Positions 23,318 to 35,118 of a stretch of 64,000 nt of DNA are shown piece after piece. The notes below the pieces were generated by a model. That model did not search any database. It saw only the letters and a list, made by a program, of their open reading frames with translations, and had not been told where the DNA came from. The stretch spans positions 9,259,870 to 9,323,869 of the forward strand of contig CM066317.1 in NCBI GenBank assembly GCA_033807775.1, read 5' to 3'. Within the stretch, counting starts at the first letter, position 1. Every line of letters starts with the position of its first letter. Source of the DNA: Saussurea involucrata (lineage: Eukaryota > Streptophyta > Magnoliopsida > Asterales > Asteraceae). A program made the position numbers and the translations under genes.

Positions 23318-25234
23318 GGCCATCCGTAGCCCAGCGGCTTCGGGCCCGGGTTCGGAGGGCTGGTTGGCGGGCTCTGGGTACGACTTCGGCGGGTTCACGC
23401 GGGTACGGGTGGCGGGTAAGGGGCTCGGGTTCCCCAGCCCGCATACCCGACGAGTTTATTTTTTTTTTTATAATTTTTTAATTCAAACGGCTATAATTCA
23501 AACGGCCATATTTTTTTTTATCAATTTTTTATTTTCCAATTTAAACCCTATAAATCATCCTCAAATCTCATTCATTTTTCACACCAAAATTTAAACACTC
23601 ATCTCAATCCTTAAATATTTTCTTTCATTTCTTTCAATCCGATATAAACTTTATGGATTCGCCACCCGTTTCATCGTCCGGTTCTTCATCATCCATTGAC
23701 ACCGACGAGGAATTCGGTCAACTATTAAATCGTTATGCAGATTTGTTGCAACAAGCTGTAGCCTCATCGTCAAGAAGACCGAGGTCCGGGAACATAGAAA
23801 GAGGTCGGGTAGATGCTAACGACCGGCTTTTGCAGGACTACTTTGGCGAAAACCCGGTGTATACTTCGTATTTGTTTAGACGGCGGTTTAGGATGAGCAG
23901 GCAACTATTCGAACAGATAGTTCAAGATTTATCGGGAGTGTATCCGTATTTTACACAACGGATTGACGGACTCGGGTTACAAGGTTTCTCTCCGATACAA
24001 AAGTGTGTATCCGCTGTTCGACAATTGGCGTATGGAGTAGCTTCCGACGCACTTGACGAGTACTTGAGGATGGGAGAGAAAACGTCACGAGATTGTCTGC
24101 ACACTTTCTGCACAGGTATTATTGAACTCTATGGTGGAAAATATTTACGCAAGCCTACTTACGATGATATTCAGAAGTTGTACCACAAGCATGAAGCTAA
24201 ACACGGATTTCCCGGCATGCTCGGCAGCATAGACTGTACTCATTGGTCGTGGGCAAATTGTCCGAACGCATGGCGAGGTCAATTCATGAGAGGTGATCAT
24301 GAACATCCGACAATCATGCTAGAAGCGGTGGCCTCCCAAGATCTATGGTTCTGGCACGCATTCTTTGGTGTTGCCGGTTCCAACAACGACATCAATGTTC
24401 TCAATCAATCGCCCATCCTCAACGATGTCTACGACGGAAAAGCACCCGAGTGCCCTTTTGAGGTTAATGGAGTCACCTACAAGAACGGATATTATCTAAC
24501 GGATGGGATATACCCGGAATGGGCAACTTTTGTAAAAGCGTTTACGTGCCCAAATGATGCTAAACGAATAAAGTTCAAGGCCGCACAAGAATCGGCACGT
24601 AAAGATGTTGAACGAGCTTTTGGCGTGCTTAAACAACGTTGGCATATACTTAAGTACCCGACACGCGGATGGCATAAGAATAAATTGGCGAATATTATGT
24701 ACGCTTGTCTCATATTACACAATATGATACTCGAAGACGAAGGTCATGCCATTTGTGCCGATGGAAACGCCGTGGTAGCGGATGAAACACAAATCACTGA
24801 GGCACAACGCGCAACAAATGTTCGAGAAGTCAAAAACCGAGAGACTCATAATAACCTTCGGTCGGATTTGGTCGAACATATTTGGCATATCCGACTACCC
24901 AACAACGACGACGAGTAGATTTTTAATATTTTGTAATTTTTAATTTTATTTTGTAATTTTTAATTTTATTTTGTAATTTTATTTTTATTTTGTAATTTTA
25001 TTTTTATTTTGTAATTTTTAATTTTATTTTGTAATTTTATTTTTATTTTTATGAATGTTATGATTTTTTATTAAAAAATTAGATGATGTGGCATGAGGGT
25101 TCAAAAGGTTCAAAAGGTTGGGGTACGGGATTAGAGGGTTCAAAAGGTTGAAGAGGGTTCAAAGTGGAAAACTGATGTGGAGCTGATGTGGCACTGAGGG
25201 TTCAAAAGGTTTGAACCCTGGGGTACGGAAGGCC
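23318..25234 (+). mobile_element. Complete PIF/Harbinger element carrying only the transposase
   Basis: 1917 bp. The left TIR GGCCATCCGTAGCCC and the right TIR, in reverse, GGCCTTCCGTACCCC are flanked by TAA on both sides (23315-23317, 25235-25237), the 3-bp target of this superfamily. A G/C-rich left end, a leader ending CACACCAAAAT (about 23580-23590), one transposase gene, an ATTTT-rich minisatellite (24919-25050) and a right subterminal motif CTGATGTGGAGCTGATGTGG follow in order. No Myb-like ORF1 is present, whereas most plant Harbinger elements encode both. Confidence 0.93.
23653..24918 (+). CDS. Harbinger (HARBI1-like) DDE transposase
   Basis: 421 residues, uninterrupted, about the usual length for plant PIF/Harbinger nucleases. 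After a Ser-rich N-terminus (1-45), the family landmarks are in order: YTSYLFRRRFRM (70-81), the helix-turn-helix-like SPIQKCVSAVRQLAYG (113-128), GSIDCTHW (191-198), AGSNNDINVL (241-250), YYLTDGIYPEW (280-290) and KDVERAFGVLKQRW (317-330). D194, D284 and E320 fit a DDE triad with D35E spacing. The protein would bind and cut element ends, normally with an ORF1 partner. The ATG chosen is the first in frame, about 60 bp after the leader motif shared with the ORF1 element at 61391. With an intact frame, TIRs and TSD, the gene may be functional; expression is unknown. Confidence 0.95.
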   Translation: MDSPPVSSSGSSSSIDTDEEFGQLLNRYADLLQQAVASSSRRPRSGNIERGRVDANDRLLQDYFGENPVYTSYLFRRRFRMSRQLFEQIVQDLSGVYPYFTQRIDGLGLQGFSPIQKCVSAVRQLAYGVASDALDEYLRMGEKTSRDCLHTFCTGIIELYGGKYLRKPTYDDIQKLYHKHEAKHGFPGMLGSIDCTHWSWANCPNAWRGQFMRGDHEHPTIMLEAVASQDLWFWHAFFGVAGSNNDINVLNQSPILNDVYDGKAPECPFEVNGVTYKNGYYLTDGIYPEWATFVKAFTCPNDAKRIKFKAAQESARKDVERAFGVLKQRWHILKYPTRGWHKNKLANIMYACLILHNMILEDEGHAICADGNAVVADETQITEAQRATNVREVKNRETHNNLRSDLVEHIWHIRLPNNDDE

Positions 25235-25397
25235 TAACAACGTTCAAAACGGAATCAGGTGGGTTGTGGGCCGGTAGCATCAAAGTCGTCGGTAGGGTCT
25301 ATTAGTTGGCTGGTTGATGTTTAAGCAAAAATTTAGTGATTGCATTAATTACGCAATAAAAATATCGATCAAGAGTTATTGATGAAAATAACTCTAA

Positions 25398-25770
25398 GAG
25401 CAATCTCCAACAGCTTTCCCGTAATTTCTTTAAAATGGAGAATCAAAAGCCAAAATTTACAAAAAAATACTTTCATCTCCAACAGCTTCCTCATTTTGAA
25501 AAATCCAACATTAATTAAAATATTAAAATATTCCATTTATCTATTAATGTATTATTTCTCTCTCTACATATTTATTTTTAAAGTTTTCTATTGGTCCTCT
25601 CACTTGGTAATCATTTTTGAAGTAATCTCCATATTTGGAGAAAAAAACCTTCTCTCTCCAAGTTTCTCCATTTTGGGGATAATTTTAAGGAAGCTGTTGG
25701 AGCACATTTTTAGCCCAAAATCCTCATTTTCTCCATTTTCCCCATTTTGAGGAAGCTGTTGGAAATGCTC
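25398..25770. mobile_element. Tourist-like MITE upstream of the P450
   Basis: 373 bp. GAGCAATCTCCAACAG at the left and, in reverse, GAGCATTTCCAACAG at the right, with TAA on both sides (25395-25397, 25771-25773). The 3-bp TAA target points to PIF/Harbinger. Repeated CTCCATTTT words give internal inverted repeats. It ends about 170 bp upstream of the P450 start codon. Confidence 0.88.
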
Positions 25771-25889
25771 TAACTTACCCTACCTAAAATAGATTAGGTA
25801 ATTAATGGAATTGGATATAATTCAATTTTTTTTATTTTTGATATTTTATTTTAGAAAAACTATAAGATAAATTTTCGAGATGGGGGGCA

Positions 25890-25900
25890 TTATATATATA
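25890..25900 (+). promoter_or_regulatory. Probable TATA box of the P450 gene
   Basis: TTATATATATA. With a start site about 30 bp downstream, transcripts would begin near 25925, so the ATG at 25909 would be excluded and the one at 25939 used. Confidence 0.5.
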
Positions 25901-25938
25901 GCCATTACATGAGGCATGTCAGCATATTCTCAAGAGCT

Positions 25939-28060
25939 ATGTCTTCTTCCTTACAAATCTGCTTCTTTTCTGTATTTTCAATCTTTTTGATACTTATGAT
26001 CTTGAAATGGATTTCGATTCATTTCAAGAGTACTAAAAAAAGCTTTCCACCATCTCCACGAAAGCTTCCGATCATTGGAAACCTTCACCAACTAGGCTCG
26101 AGTCCGCATCGCTCGCTCCACGCCTTGTCCAAAAAACATGGTCCACTCATGTTTATGCACTTTGGCAGTGTACCGGTACTTGTAGCCTCTTCTGCTGAAG
26201 CAGCGCGAGAGATCATGAAAACCCATGATCTTAAATTCGCTAATCGACCCAAGTTAAGAATTCCCGACATAGTTATATATGGCTCCAACGACATAACATT
26301 TTCTCGTTATGGAGAGTATTGGCGGCAGGTGAAGAGCATTGCAGTGGTTCACCTCCTAAACAATACGCGAGTCCAATCATTTCAACATGTGAGGGCAAAA
26401 GAGGTGACTGTTATGCTAGAAATGATTGCAAAAGATGGTGGTTCTGTAACTGATTTGAGTGAGTTGATCTTTTGGCTTGTAAATAACATTGTATGTAAGG
26501 TGGCCTTAGGGAGGACATATCATGGTTTGAAGTTCAGGAACTTGCTGGAAAGGTTTGTGCATGTTTTCGGTGCGATTAGTGTTGGAAGTTATATTCCATG
26601 GCTGTCGTGGATAGATCGATTGAGTGGTTTGGAGAATAAAGCACATGGAGTTGCTAAAGAACTTGATGATTTTTTTGAAGGAGTTGTTGAAGAACATTCA
26701 AATAAGAGAAAAGGGATGGATAATGATCCAAGTGATGAAGAGCAAGATTTAGTTGACATCTTATTGGATGTGCAAAGAGATAACACAACCGGCTTTACCG
26801 TTCACAAAGATACCATTAAAGCTTTAATCTTGGTAAGATTTCTATTTGCTTGCTTGTAGTCATATATACTTCTCCCGTCCCAAAATAAGGGTGCATTTGG
26901 TACACTGGACAGGACAGGACAGAGTCCACTGTCCCATGTTTAGCAGGACTTTTACAAGGTGGAACAAACTGGAACAAGCTGGAATAAGGTGGAACAGACT
27001 TATGTTTTACTAATATAACCTCAAAATAAAATCTAATTCTCTTCTAAACCATCAAATAAACCTTCTATTTCATAATTTATTCATTCTTTAAATTTAGTAA
27101 GGGTAAATTGGTCAATGTTATCTGTTCTGTTATGTCCAGTTCTGTCTTACCAAACATGGAACAACTGTTCTGTCATGTCCTGTTCTGTCCTGTCCCACTT
27201 TGTCCTGCCCTATCCTGTCTGCGTACCAAACGCACCCTAAGTGTCTACATTACTATTTTAATTTGTCCCAAAATAAGTGTCCACTTTCAAAAGTAATTGT
27301 ACTTTGGTTAGCTAAAAAGTTGTAATAATTACATACTCCTAAAACTATGTGCATTTTTCATTGTGGACATTTATTTTGGGACAGAGGGAGTACCTGTACA
27401 TTATAAAGTATAATGAAGTAATCTTAAAAACCGTGTTTCTTGTAGGACGTATTTGTTGCTGGAACTGATACTACGTTTGCGACTCTAATATGGTCAATCA
27501 GCGAGCTATTAAGACACCCAAGAGTAATGAAAAAACTACAACAAGAAGCAACTGAAATAGCACAAGGAAAACCCTTGATTCTTGAGAAGAATTTGGAGAA
27601 AATGGAGTATCTTAAAGCCACCATCAAAGAGACCTTGAGAATGTATCCTCCAGTCCCACTACTAATACCTCGAGAATCAAGACAAGATGTCAAACTAATG
27701 GGGTACGATATTCCAATAGGCACACAAACGATTGTCAATGCTTGGGCCATAGGAAGAGATCCTACCATATGGAAAGAACCCGATGAGTTTTGGCCAGAGA
27801 GGTTCTTGAACAGTCCCACAGACTATAAAGGGGTTCATTTTGAGCTGATTCCATTTGGTGCAGGACGAAGAGGTTGCCCTGGTATTCAATTTGGTGTCTC
27901 TATCGTCGAACTTGCATTAGCAAATATCGTGTACAAGTTCGATTTGACGTTGCCAAATGGTGTCAAAGATGAGGATTTGGACATGAGTGAGACATGTGCC
28001 ATGACACTCCATAGGACCTCCTCTTTAATGGTTGTAGCAAGTCCTCGCCCCACCATATAA
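25939..28060 (+). CDS. Cytochrome P450, CYP71 clan (CYP71A-like), two exons
   Basis: Exon 1 is 25939-26832 and exon 2 is 27446-28060. The phase-0 intron (26833-27445, GTAAG..TGTAG) lies where A-type plant P450s have theirs. The product is 502 residues: membrane anchor (about 6-25), Pro-rich hinge PPSPRKLPIIG (37-47), C-helix WRQ (128-130), I-helix AGTDTT (303-308), ETLR (360-363), PERF (415-418) and heme loop PFGAGRRGCPG with Cys442. All catalytic landmarks are present, so it is probably a working ER-bound monooxygenase of specialised metabolism; the substrate cannot be told. The upstream in-frame ATG at 25909 lies too close to the TATA box. The gene is crowded by transposons: a MITE upstream, two nested MITEs in the intron, and a copia LTR 15 bp after the stop. 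Confidence 0.95.
26869..27390. mobile_element. Stowaway-like MITE in the P450 intron, split by another MITE
   Basis: The left end CTTCTCCCGTCCCAAAATAA and the right end, in reverse, CTCCCTCTGTCCCAAAATAA are flanked by TA (26867-26868, 27391-27392). CTCCCTCCGTCCC termini with a TA target identify the Tc1/mariner-derived Stowaway group. A second MITE sits inside it. Confidence 0.88.
26889..27237. mobile_element. Tourist-like MITE nested in the Stowaway MITE
   Basis: 349 bp. GGGTGCATTTGGTACAC at the left and, in reverse, GGGTGCGTTTGGTACGC at the right, with TAA on both sides (26886-26888, 27238-27240). The body is rich in GGACAGGACAG / CTGTCCTGTCC units that pair with each other. Confidence 0.87.
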
Positions 28061-28075
28061 ATTCATCATTATAGC

Positions 28076-28273
28076 TGTTAGAGTATTAAAATGTCAATAT
28101 GTAAAGTTCAGGGTCTTTTATGTAATTAGCTGTAACTTCTCTTTGTATAAATAGGCTTTTAGGGTTCCTTGTCTAGGTTAGACACTTTACTTGTATTACT
28201 TTCTCATTATATGAAAACGGCCGATTCAGCCATCTCTTGTGTCTCTCTATCAATCGACTCTACAATTCTAACA
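28076..28273 (+). repeat. Copia 5' LTR (198 bp) with primer-binding site
   Basis: TGTTAGAGTATT at 28076 to AATTCTAACA at 28273, giving TGTTAG..CTAACA ends. It contains TATAAATAGGC at about 28145, a plausible core promoter. TGGTATCAGAGCTC at 28274-28287 matches the initiator tRNA-Met primer. A short LTR of this size is common for copia. Confidence 0.92.
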
Positions 28274-28489
28274 TGGTATCAGAGCTCTAGGTAAGCCTCC
28301 TCAACCTCTTTTCAAATCTGCACCTTTGTTGCTATTGTTTTTCTTTGCTGCACTCGTTTTGGCCTCAGAAATCTCGTTTCTGGTGTTATTTTGGCAAATT
28401 ATCAAGCTTTAAAGTTGTCCAGAACACCATCACGAACCTTCGTACCAATTTTCAAACTAAACCGACCTGTTTTGAAAAACCCGACTCAA

Positions 28490-28976
28490 GAACATCAAAA
28501 ATTCATCGTTGTCGCAACCTTCACATTCATCGTTGTCGCAACCTTCTCATATTCATCGTTGTCGCAACCCTCTATCTTGTGAACAGTACCAAGTCGCAAC
28601 CCTCAGTTGCGACTTCACCTCAAATCGCAATACTCAATTGCGACTTCACTCGTGAACAGTACCAAGTCGCAGTTCTCACTTGCGACTTCATTCCCAAATC
28701 GCAACCTTCAATTGCGATTTCACTCGTGAACAGTACCAAGTCGCAGTCCTCAATTGCGACTTCATTCTCAAATCGCAACCTTCACTTGCGATCTCACTCG
28801 TGAACAGTTCAAGTCACAATCTTCTCTTGCGACTTCTTTCCCAAATCGCAACCTTCACTTGCGACTTCGTCCCAAGTCGCAACCTTCACCTGCGACTTCA
28901 GCCCCAAGTCGCAACCTTCCTTGCGACTTCATCCTCAAATCGCAATCCTTGCCTGCGACTTCAGTCTCAAATCGCA
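28490..28976 (+). repeat. Tandem array of TCGCAA/TTGCGA hairpins in the copia leader
   Basis: Between primer site and gag lie roughly ten short inverted pairs of the form TCGCAA-N(5-9)-TTGCGA. In the middle part they are organised in 73-74 bp units marked by GTGAACAGTA at 28579, 28652, 28726 and (GTGAACAGTT) 28800. The array stops right at the gag ATG. Long frames through it (28345-28803 and 28680 onward) reflect the repeat, not a gene. Confidence 0.88.
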
Positions 28977-31745
28977 ATGGCTCTCAATCTCGGTCATTCC
29001 AACCCTATCTCAGTTGTTCTCAATGGGACCAACTACGTTCTGTGGCATCATCATATGTCCATCTTCCTTAAGTCTCAGGGTCTCTACACCTACGTCACCG
29101 GTATATCTACTCTTCCGGTTCCGAAGGATAAGGAAAATGAAGCTGACTTCGCGAAACGTATGAATGATTGGGACATTGCAAATGCTCGCGTTCTTGGTTA
29201 TATAAACGCTTCCACTACCACTGAAATCAATCAACAGTTCCTAGGCTATACCACCGCAAAAGAGCTATGGGACTTTCTTGCAAATAGGTACACCTCTACA
29301 GGTCTCTCTCATCAATATCAACTGTGGACCACCTTTTAGAACAAACGGCAACTGCCTGATCAATCTATAAACTCCTATATCTCTGAGATGCAAGCTCTTA
29401 GAGATCATCTGAACTTGGGTGCGCCTCAAGTTTTTGATGACACTGCTCAGAAATTTACAGCCTACTTCAACCAACTGCACCTAACTACTATTCTCATGGG
29501 TCTTACTGACCGTTTTGAGAATGTTCGAGCCTCACTTCTGCATCGACATCCTCTGCCTACCCTTGAACAAGCTATCACTGAATTGCTAAGCGAAGAAACC
29601 CGTCTTCAACAGCGATTTCCCCTACCATCAGGCTCTGTGCTCTACACTCCCAGCTCAGGGAAATCGAAAGGCAAATGGGGTAACCATGATCAGTCCAGAT
29701 CTGCAAGCAAAGGGAATAACAGTGAATGCACCTTTTGTCACTCCACTTCCCATCTGCTTCTCAACTGCCCAATTAGAAAATGTCGCTGGTGTGGAATTAC
29801 ACAGCCTCGTCACTATGCTTCTGACTGTTCGAAATGCCCATACCCAAAGCACTCAGGTAATCAAAAACAACAGTTCAAGTCGCAACCCATTGCTGGCTCC
29901 ATCACTCAGGAGTACCCATCATCAGCACCTGCAGCACCGAACAACAACCAATCACCATCTGATCTCATGGAACTCATGCGCCGAAACCAAGAGCTCATGG
30001 AGCAGCTCATGACAGGTTCTACGGGTATGAACTCTGGCTGCAATGCAACCACACCAGGTAACCCTTGGCTTTTTGATTCTGGATGTTGTAATCACATGAC
30101 ACCAAAGGCAGAAGGTTTTGTCTCTAAACAACCTTCCAGCCTGTTCTCGTCTGTCCGCACTGCTGATAACACTCGCTTACCGGTTTCCTTCAGTGGAACG
30201 GTTTCTACACCTGATATTCAATTACCTGATGTGATGCATATACCAAACTTATCACTGAGCCTGATTTCTATCACTCAGCTTATGGAAGCTGATCTAATAG
30301 TCTTATTTCATTCTACTGGTTGTGTTGTGCAGGATCCCAAGACCAAGCAGATCCTTGGAATAGGCCGTAAAGTTGGTCGGATGGTTGAAGTGGTCTATCT
30401 CCGCCTTCCGTTACCTGCATCCAATTTTGCTGCTTCAGTTTCCAACACCCCGTCTTTTGAGCTATGGCATGCACGCTTAGGCCACTTATCTTTAGCTAGG
30501 ATGAAAGTTTTAGCTAGTTCAGGACTTTTGGGAAACATTTCCTCTGAACATGTCTCTTGTCTATCTTGTCAACTTGGAAAACATCATGCTTTACCTTTTC
30601 AAATTAATGATTTTAAATCTGCTTCTGCCTTTGATCTTATTCATTCTGATGTATGGGGACCAGCACCACACCCCTCTATGGGAGGTGCCCGATACTTTGT
30701 AATCTTTATTGATGATCATACTCGTTTTACATGGATTTATCTTATGAAAAACCGCTCCGAATTACCCAAAATCTACATCACATTTGCTCGCATGATTCTA
30801 ACTCAATTTTCCAAACCCATAAAGATTCTTCGCGCGGATAAGGCCATGGAATACAAAGAATCATCTCTTCTTTCTTTTCTCCAATCTCAAGGCACTCTCT
30901 CTCAATACTCTTGCCCTGGCACCTCTCCACAAAATGGTCGTGCCGAACGCAAACATCGTCACATCCTTGACACTGTTCGTACTCTACTAATTTCAGCCAA
31001 GTGTCCAGAACGCTTTTGGGGTAAAGCAGCCTTCACGGCTGTCTACACCATCAACCGACACCCGACTCCCATCCTCAATCAAAAGTCTCCGTATGAAACT
31101 CTCTATGGAGTCTCACCTCCCTATGAACTCCTCAAAGTATGGGGTTGTGCTTACTTTGTTCAGCTACAACCTCATGAACACACCAAACTTGAACCTCGTT
31201 CTCGCCTGTGCTGCTTCCTAGGCTACGGAATTGAACATAAAGGATATCGTTGTTGGGATCCAATCTCTAAGCGACTTCGTATATCCAGGCATGTCACCTT
31301 CTGGGAACATCTTCCCTTCTCCACGGTGTCCAAATTTCAGGACCCTATCCCTTCTTCCACTTCCTTCTTTACTGACACATCTATCCCTTTAGACTCTCTC
31401 CAGTTAGATCCTCTGTTCTCCCCATCATTTGATCCACCAACTTCCGCATCACCTGAACCCTCTATTAACTCGTCTGAGCCTTCACCTGAACCTTCCGCAT
31501 CCGCATCACCTGAACCCTCTATTAACCCGTCTGAGCCTTCTCCTGAACCGTTCGCATCTTCTACACCAACTCCCCGGCCTACTTCTGAACCTCTGCTTGT
31601 ACCCTCTATACCTGCTGACCATGATCAATCATCTACACCAACTCCCCGGCCTACTTCCGAGCCTTCTGCAGAGTCTATGGATCCTACCACCTCCCAACCA
31701 TCAGATTTGTATCCACATGTGTTCTTGTCATCTGCACAAGATAAA
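28977..31745 (+). pseudogene. Copia gag-protease-integrase, interrupted and lacking RT
   Basis: ATG at 28977 (MALNLGHSNPISVVLNGTNY). Gag runs on in one frame except for a TAG at 29337-29339, after which the same frame continues. Zinc-knuckle residues follow (CTFCHSTSHLLLNC, about 29724-29765, and a second Cys/His cluster). Protease shows WLFDSGCCNHMTP (about 30067), then the GAG-pre-integrase His/Cys module (HARLGHL..CLSCQLGKH) and an integrase core with SDVWGP, FIDDHTR, RADKAMEY and QNGRAERKHRH. The usual Asn after the second Asp is Lys here. The Pro/Ser/Glu-rich linker after integrase leads into unrelated sequence and a stop at 31790. Confidence 0.9.
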
Positions 31746-32227
31746 ATAGGAATATCATATCACGGGTCTTTAAGTATGAGATCTCTATGATGATATATTT
31801 GCCTAAAATAAAATTTTATATTTTTATGTTACATATTTAACTAAAAATGACTGGCTTCAAATATTTCTGATCAGTCAAGTTTGTGTTAAATTGGTACATG
31901 GGAGGCTAAGAATTCGTTAATATTATGCAAAATGATTCGAGATCTATTTCCTTCAGTGAATCGATAATTGTCTTGGGGGTTTGTACTATGCATATTGCTT
32001 TGTAGATCAAGATCAGTAATTTTTTGTTGAAATTAATGTTATGCTACCTATTGAGATCGATGTTTGATCAGTAAATCGGTCATCAATTCTAACCCTTTTT
32101 TACCAAGTGTTTTTAATTTGCAGTCCAAATTCGCCATTTGTAGCTTTGGTTGTTAACGGTCCTGGTAAGAACACTTCAATCCACGAAATATATGTGTCGT
32201 TTATATATTCGAGTTCACTGCCACTGT
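31746..32227 (+). other. Non-repetitive stretch with one exon-like segment
   Basis: AT-rich sequence of unknown nature. Around 32123-32163 a short segment is preceded by TTTTAATTTGCAG and followed by GTAAGAAC, as an internal exon would be. It reads NSPFVALVVNGP in one frame. With the LTR removed, an open frame continues across the TSD into 35119-35270. I do not recognise a family. It could be a relic of a host gene or chance. Confidence 0.25.
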
Positions 32228-35113
32228 TGTAACACCCTCAAATTTAGAACGAGCAACTAAATAAAGTTTTAATAAAATAGCCCAACGTAGACAAAATCAT
32301 TTCTACAAATCATTCATCAAATACCTCGGAATAAAAACATCATAAATTCTACAAATAAATAACTTAATCGGGTGTTACTTAACACCACACATGATTGCTA
32401 GTCCAAACTATTGCGGAAGACTTCACTAAACAAGTCACCTCTCGTGCACTTTACTAGCACTCGCCACTTCCCAATGTAGCTAGAGCTACCCCAACCTGAG
32501 TCTGTTGCACATGCCGACAAATAAAAAGGGTTAGGCTTACGCCTAGTGAGTTCAAGGATTTTATCGTGGCTATATAAAAACATAAATCAAATGAGTAATA
32601 GTTTAGTCATGATTTCAAAAGAGTTCACTTTAATTTCAAATCATCTATTTTCCACTCACACACTCCCATGGAAAAGTTCCCGAAAGGTATAATACGTTTT
32701 CCAAAATGTAATACATTTCCAACTCACTCCAATATGTGAATAAGTTTAGTTTAGACAAAACCTTCAAATACGGTTGACAAAACATACTCAACCCGTAAAA
32801 CATGGAAACCATCTGTTAAATATAACTTTTTATTAAAACACAATACGAAGTGATACTACTGCGACCGTAAAAGGTAATAAGGATCAAATACCATAAACGG
32901 GAAGACCCGTATCCGTTGAAGGTGAAGGTAACACAATTACCCCAAACATCATACACGGATGAGATATAAACCACAACTTACGTACCATTGAAAACAATCC
33001 ATATAAATAGAACACGTCACCGAAAACATGAGTAGTAACAAATACCCAAAACAACACCTTTCGGTGACGGGGGAGACCCGTATACATCGCACGTGACGGA
33101 ACACCAAAGTGGGTCACTTACTATGTAATAAAAACACCCACGTGGATTACTCTCGTAAAACTGAGCTCAATCACTCCAGATCTATTGCCCACGAGACTAG
33201 GATGCCCCCAACTTCAACCACTCCAGGTCTATACATTGGGTCACCAAATCCACAACAGCATATTAGGGATTACACCTTACTGCCCATGAGACGACGCCCG
33301 ACCATCTAAGTCCACGTCTTACTTATCATGGAACCCGATGCCTATCCCGTGCTAAGCACATGTATGGAATTACACCTTACTGCCCATGAGACGACGCCCG
33401 ACCATCTAGGTCCACGCCTTACTTATCATGGAACCCGATGCCTATTCTGTGCTACAAAATAACTAATATCTCGTAAACTGAGCTCAATCAATTCCGACCT
33501 CTTGCCCGCGAGACTAGGGGAAACTCAAATGCCTATGGATCCATGGCTAACAAGGTCTAAAATATTACACGACCCCAAACACATAAACAAAATGCATTTC
33601 AAAACATGCCATTCCCCAAAAACATAAATCATAATCAAAACTCAACTTTGAGCTATCAAAATGGACAAATGTTCCCAAAACTTGATAAAATCCGATACCG
33701 AGCCACAAGCTCAACTAACTCCAAAGATAGTTCGTGAAAGTCATAAAATGACATTAAATATAACAACACACACCGGTTGCCCATAAATACTTCAAATCCA
33801 TGAAACCCAAAATAAAATCTTGGATCGGGAACACCCTCATTTCCAAAGGACTCACACCTTTACATTTTCAAAACATCTCATGATGTACTATATGCATATT
33901 TCCAAATATCCACAAAAATGCATTTTCATAACAATTAGACTCCATTTACCACATAAATCAACAACTCATTTTTATGTATGATTTATTCATCACATTTTCC
34001 CAAAATTCCAAATATAAGTGTTTTACCATATTTTACAACCATAAATATTTCAAAGATTAAAACTCATCAAATAACTCGACATTGATACTTTTCATGTAAA
34101 ACACATAATCAATTGGAAATAACATTTTGGCATGTACAAAGTTTTCACAAAGTAACTTGAACTCACCTTGCTAGATTTAGCTAAATCTAGAGTTCTCCAA
34201 ACGTATGCTCCTTTGATGAAGTTTGCATCCTCAAGCCGAAACTTCCAAAACCTAGATTTATGAAATCCCAACCATCAATATCACAATCCAACCATAAGGA
34301 ACCATTCCCTAACCATAACACATCAAAACCCCCAAATTACCAAACCCTAGTTCTTGAATATGAGACAAACCATATTTCTTAACCCATCATCACCAAAATC
34401 GACCCACAACATCACAAGACAGTAAGAAGATGAAATCAACCATCATAACAACTATTGGGTACGGAAAGATTACCTCAACCATTGAAATCTTCCACAAACG
34501 AGCTCCTAGTCTCCACAAAAGCTCCAAGCTTCCAAATGCTCATCAATGGTGGAAGAGGGTTTGATTTGGTGAAGAAATGAGGAAGGAGAGGGGAGGGGAT
34601 GGTGTTCTTGAGGGGAAATGACTGAGAGAGAGTGAGGGAGACGAAGGGAGTGAAATGGGAGAAGTGAGAAGTGATTTGGGGTTGAAAATGGTTTTAATCG
34701 GATTCCAGCTCCTCGACCGCGACAATGACACCGCGACAATGATCAGGTCATAGTCGCTGGTCATAGTCGCGACCCGTGTACCCGTTTCTGTTTGATTTCT
34801 CATTTTGTCCCCGATCGCTACTATGACCATGGCAATGTCGCGGGCCATAGTCGCTGGTCATAGTCGCGACCCGTGTACCACATTCTGCCCGATTTCTCGT
34901 TTTATTTCCTAATCGCTGTTTTGGTCATAACTTCTTCGTTATAGCTCCGTTTTCGCTCCGGAAAGAACCGTTGGAATCGTATTCGAATTCCCCATCCAAC
35001 AAGATCATAAAATCTAGGATTTACAACAATATCCTATTTTTCATATTTTCTTTAGAATATCGATTCCGCATTAATTCGAAGTTGTGCTTATCCTAAAAAT
35101 TACGGGTGTTACA
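32228..35113 (-). repeat. Solo LTR of a gypsy element, 2.9 kb
   Basis: TGTAACACCCTC at 32228 to GGGTGTTACA at 35113, flanked by the 5-bp direct repeat ACTGT (32223-32227 and 35114-35118). There is no internal domain or second LTR, so this is the product of recombination between two LTRs. The minus orientation is inferred from likeness to the LARD and Tekay LTRs. It includes two tandem 100-bp units (33268-33455) and GTCGCGACCC / CATAGTCGC repeats (34711-34880). Small frames within are not credible genes. Confidence 0.85.
33268..33455. repeat. Tandem duplication of about 100 bp in the solo LTR
   Basis: Two units with TACACCTTACTGCCCATGAG and ATCATGGAACCCGATGCCTA, starting 100 bp apart and differing at a few bases. 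Confidence 0.9.
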
Positions 35114-35118
35114 ACTGT

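Larger units (their letters stand above)
28076..31745 (+). mobile_element. Ty1/copia retrotransposon, 3'-truncated
   Basis: 5' LTR 28076-28273, primer site, hairpin-rich leader, then gag, protease and integrase. Recognisable sequence stops at about 31745, in the variable region after integrase. RT, RNase H, the purine tract and the 3' LTR are not found anywhere to the right, so a deletion removed the 3' half. It lies on the same strand as the P450 and begins 15 bp after its stop codon. Confidence 0.9.

Noticed and set aside
25909..25938. Upstream in-frame ATG that would add ten residues to the P450
   Set aside because: It lies about 10 bp from the TATA box, before any likely transcription start, and would push the membrane anchor away from the N-terminus.
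31746..32227. Possible remaining RT/RNase H or 3' LTR of the copia element
   Set aside because: No RT motifs in any frame and no second copy of the 198-bp LTR were found up to the solo LTR.
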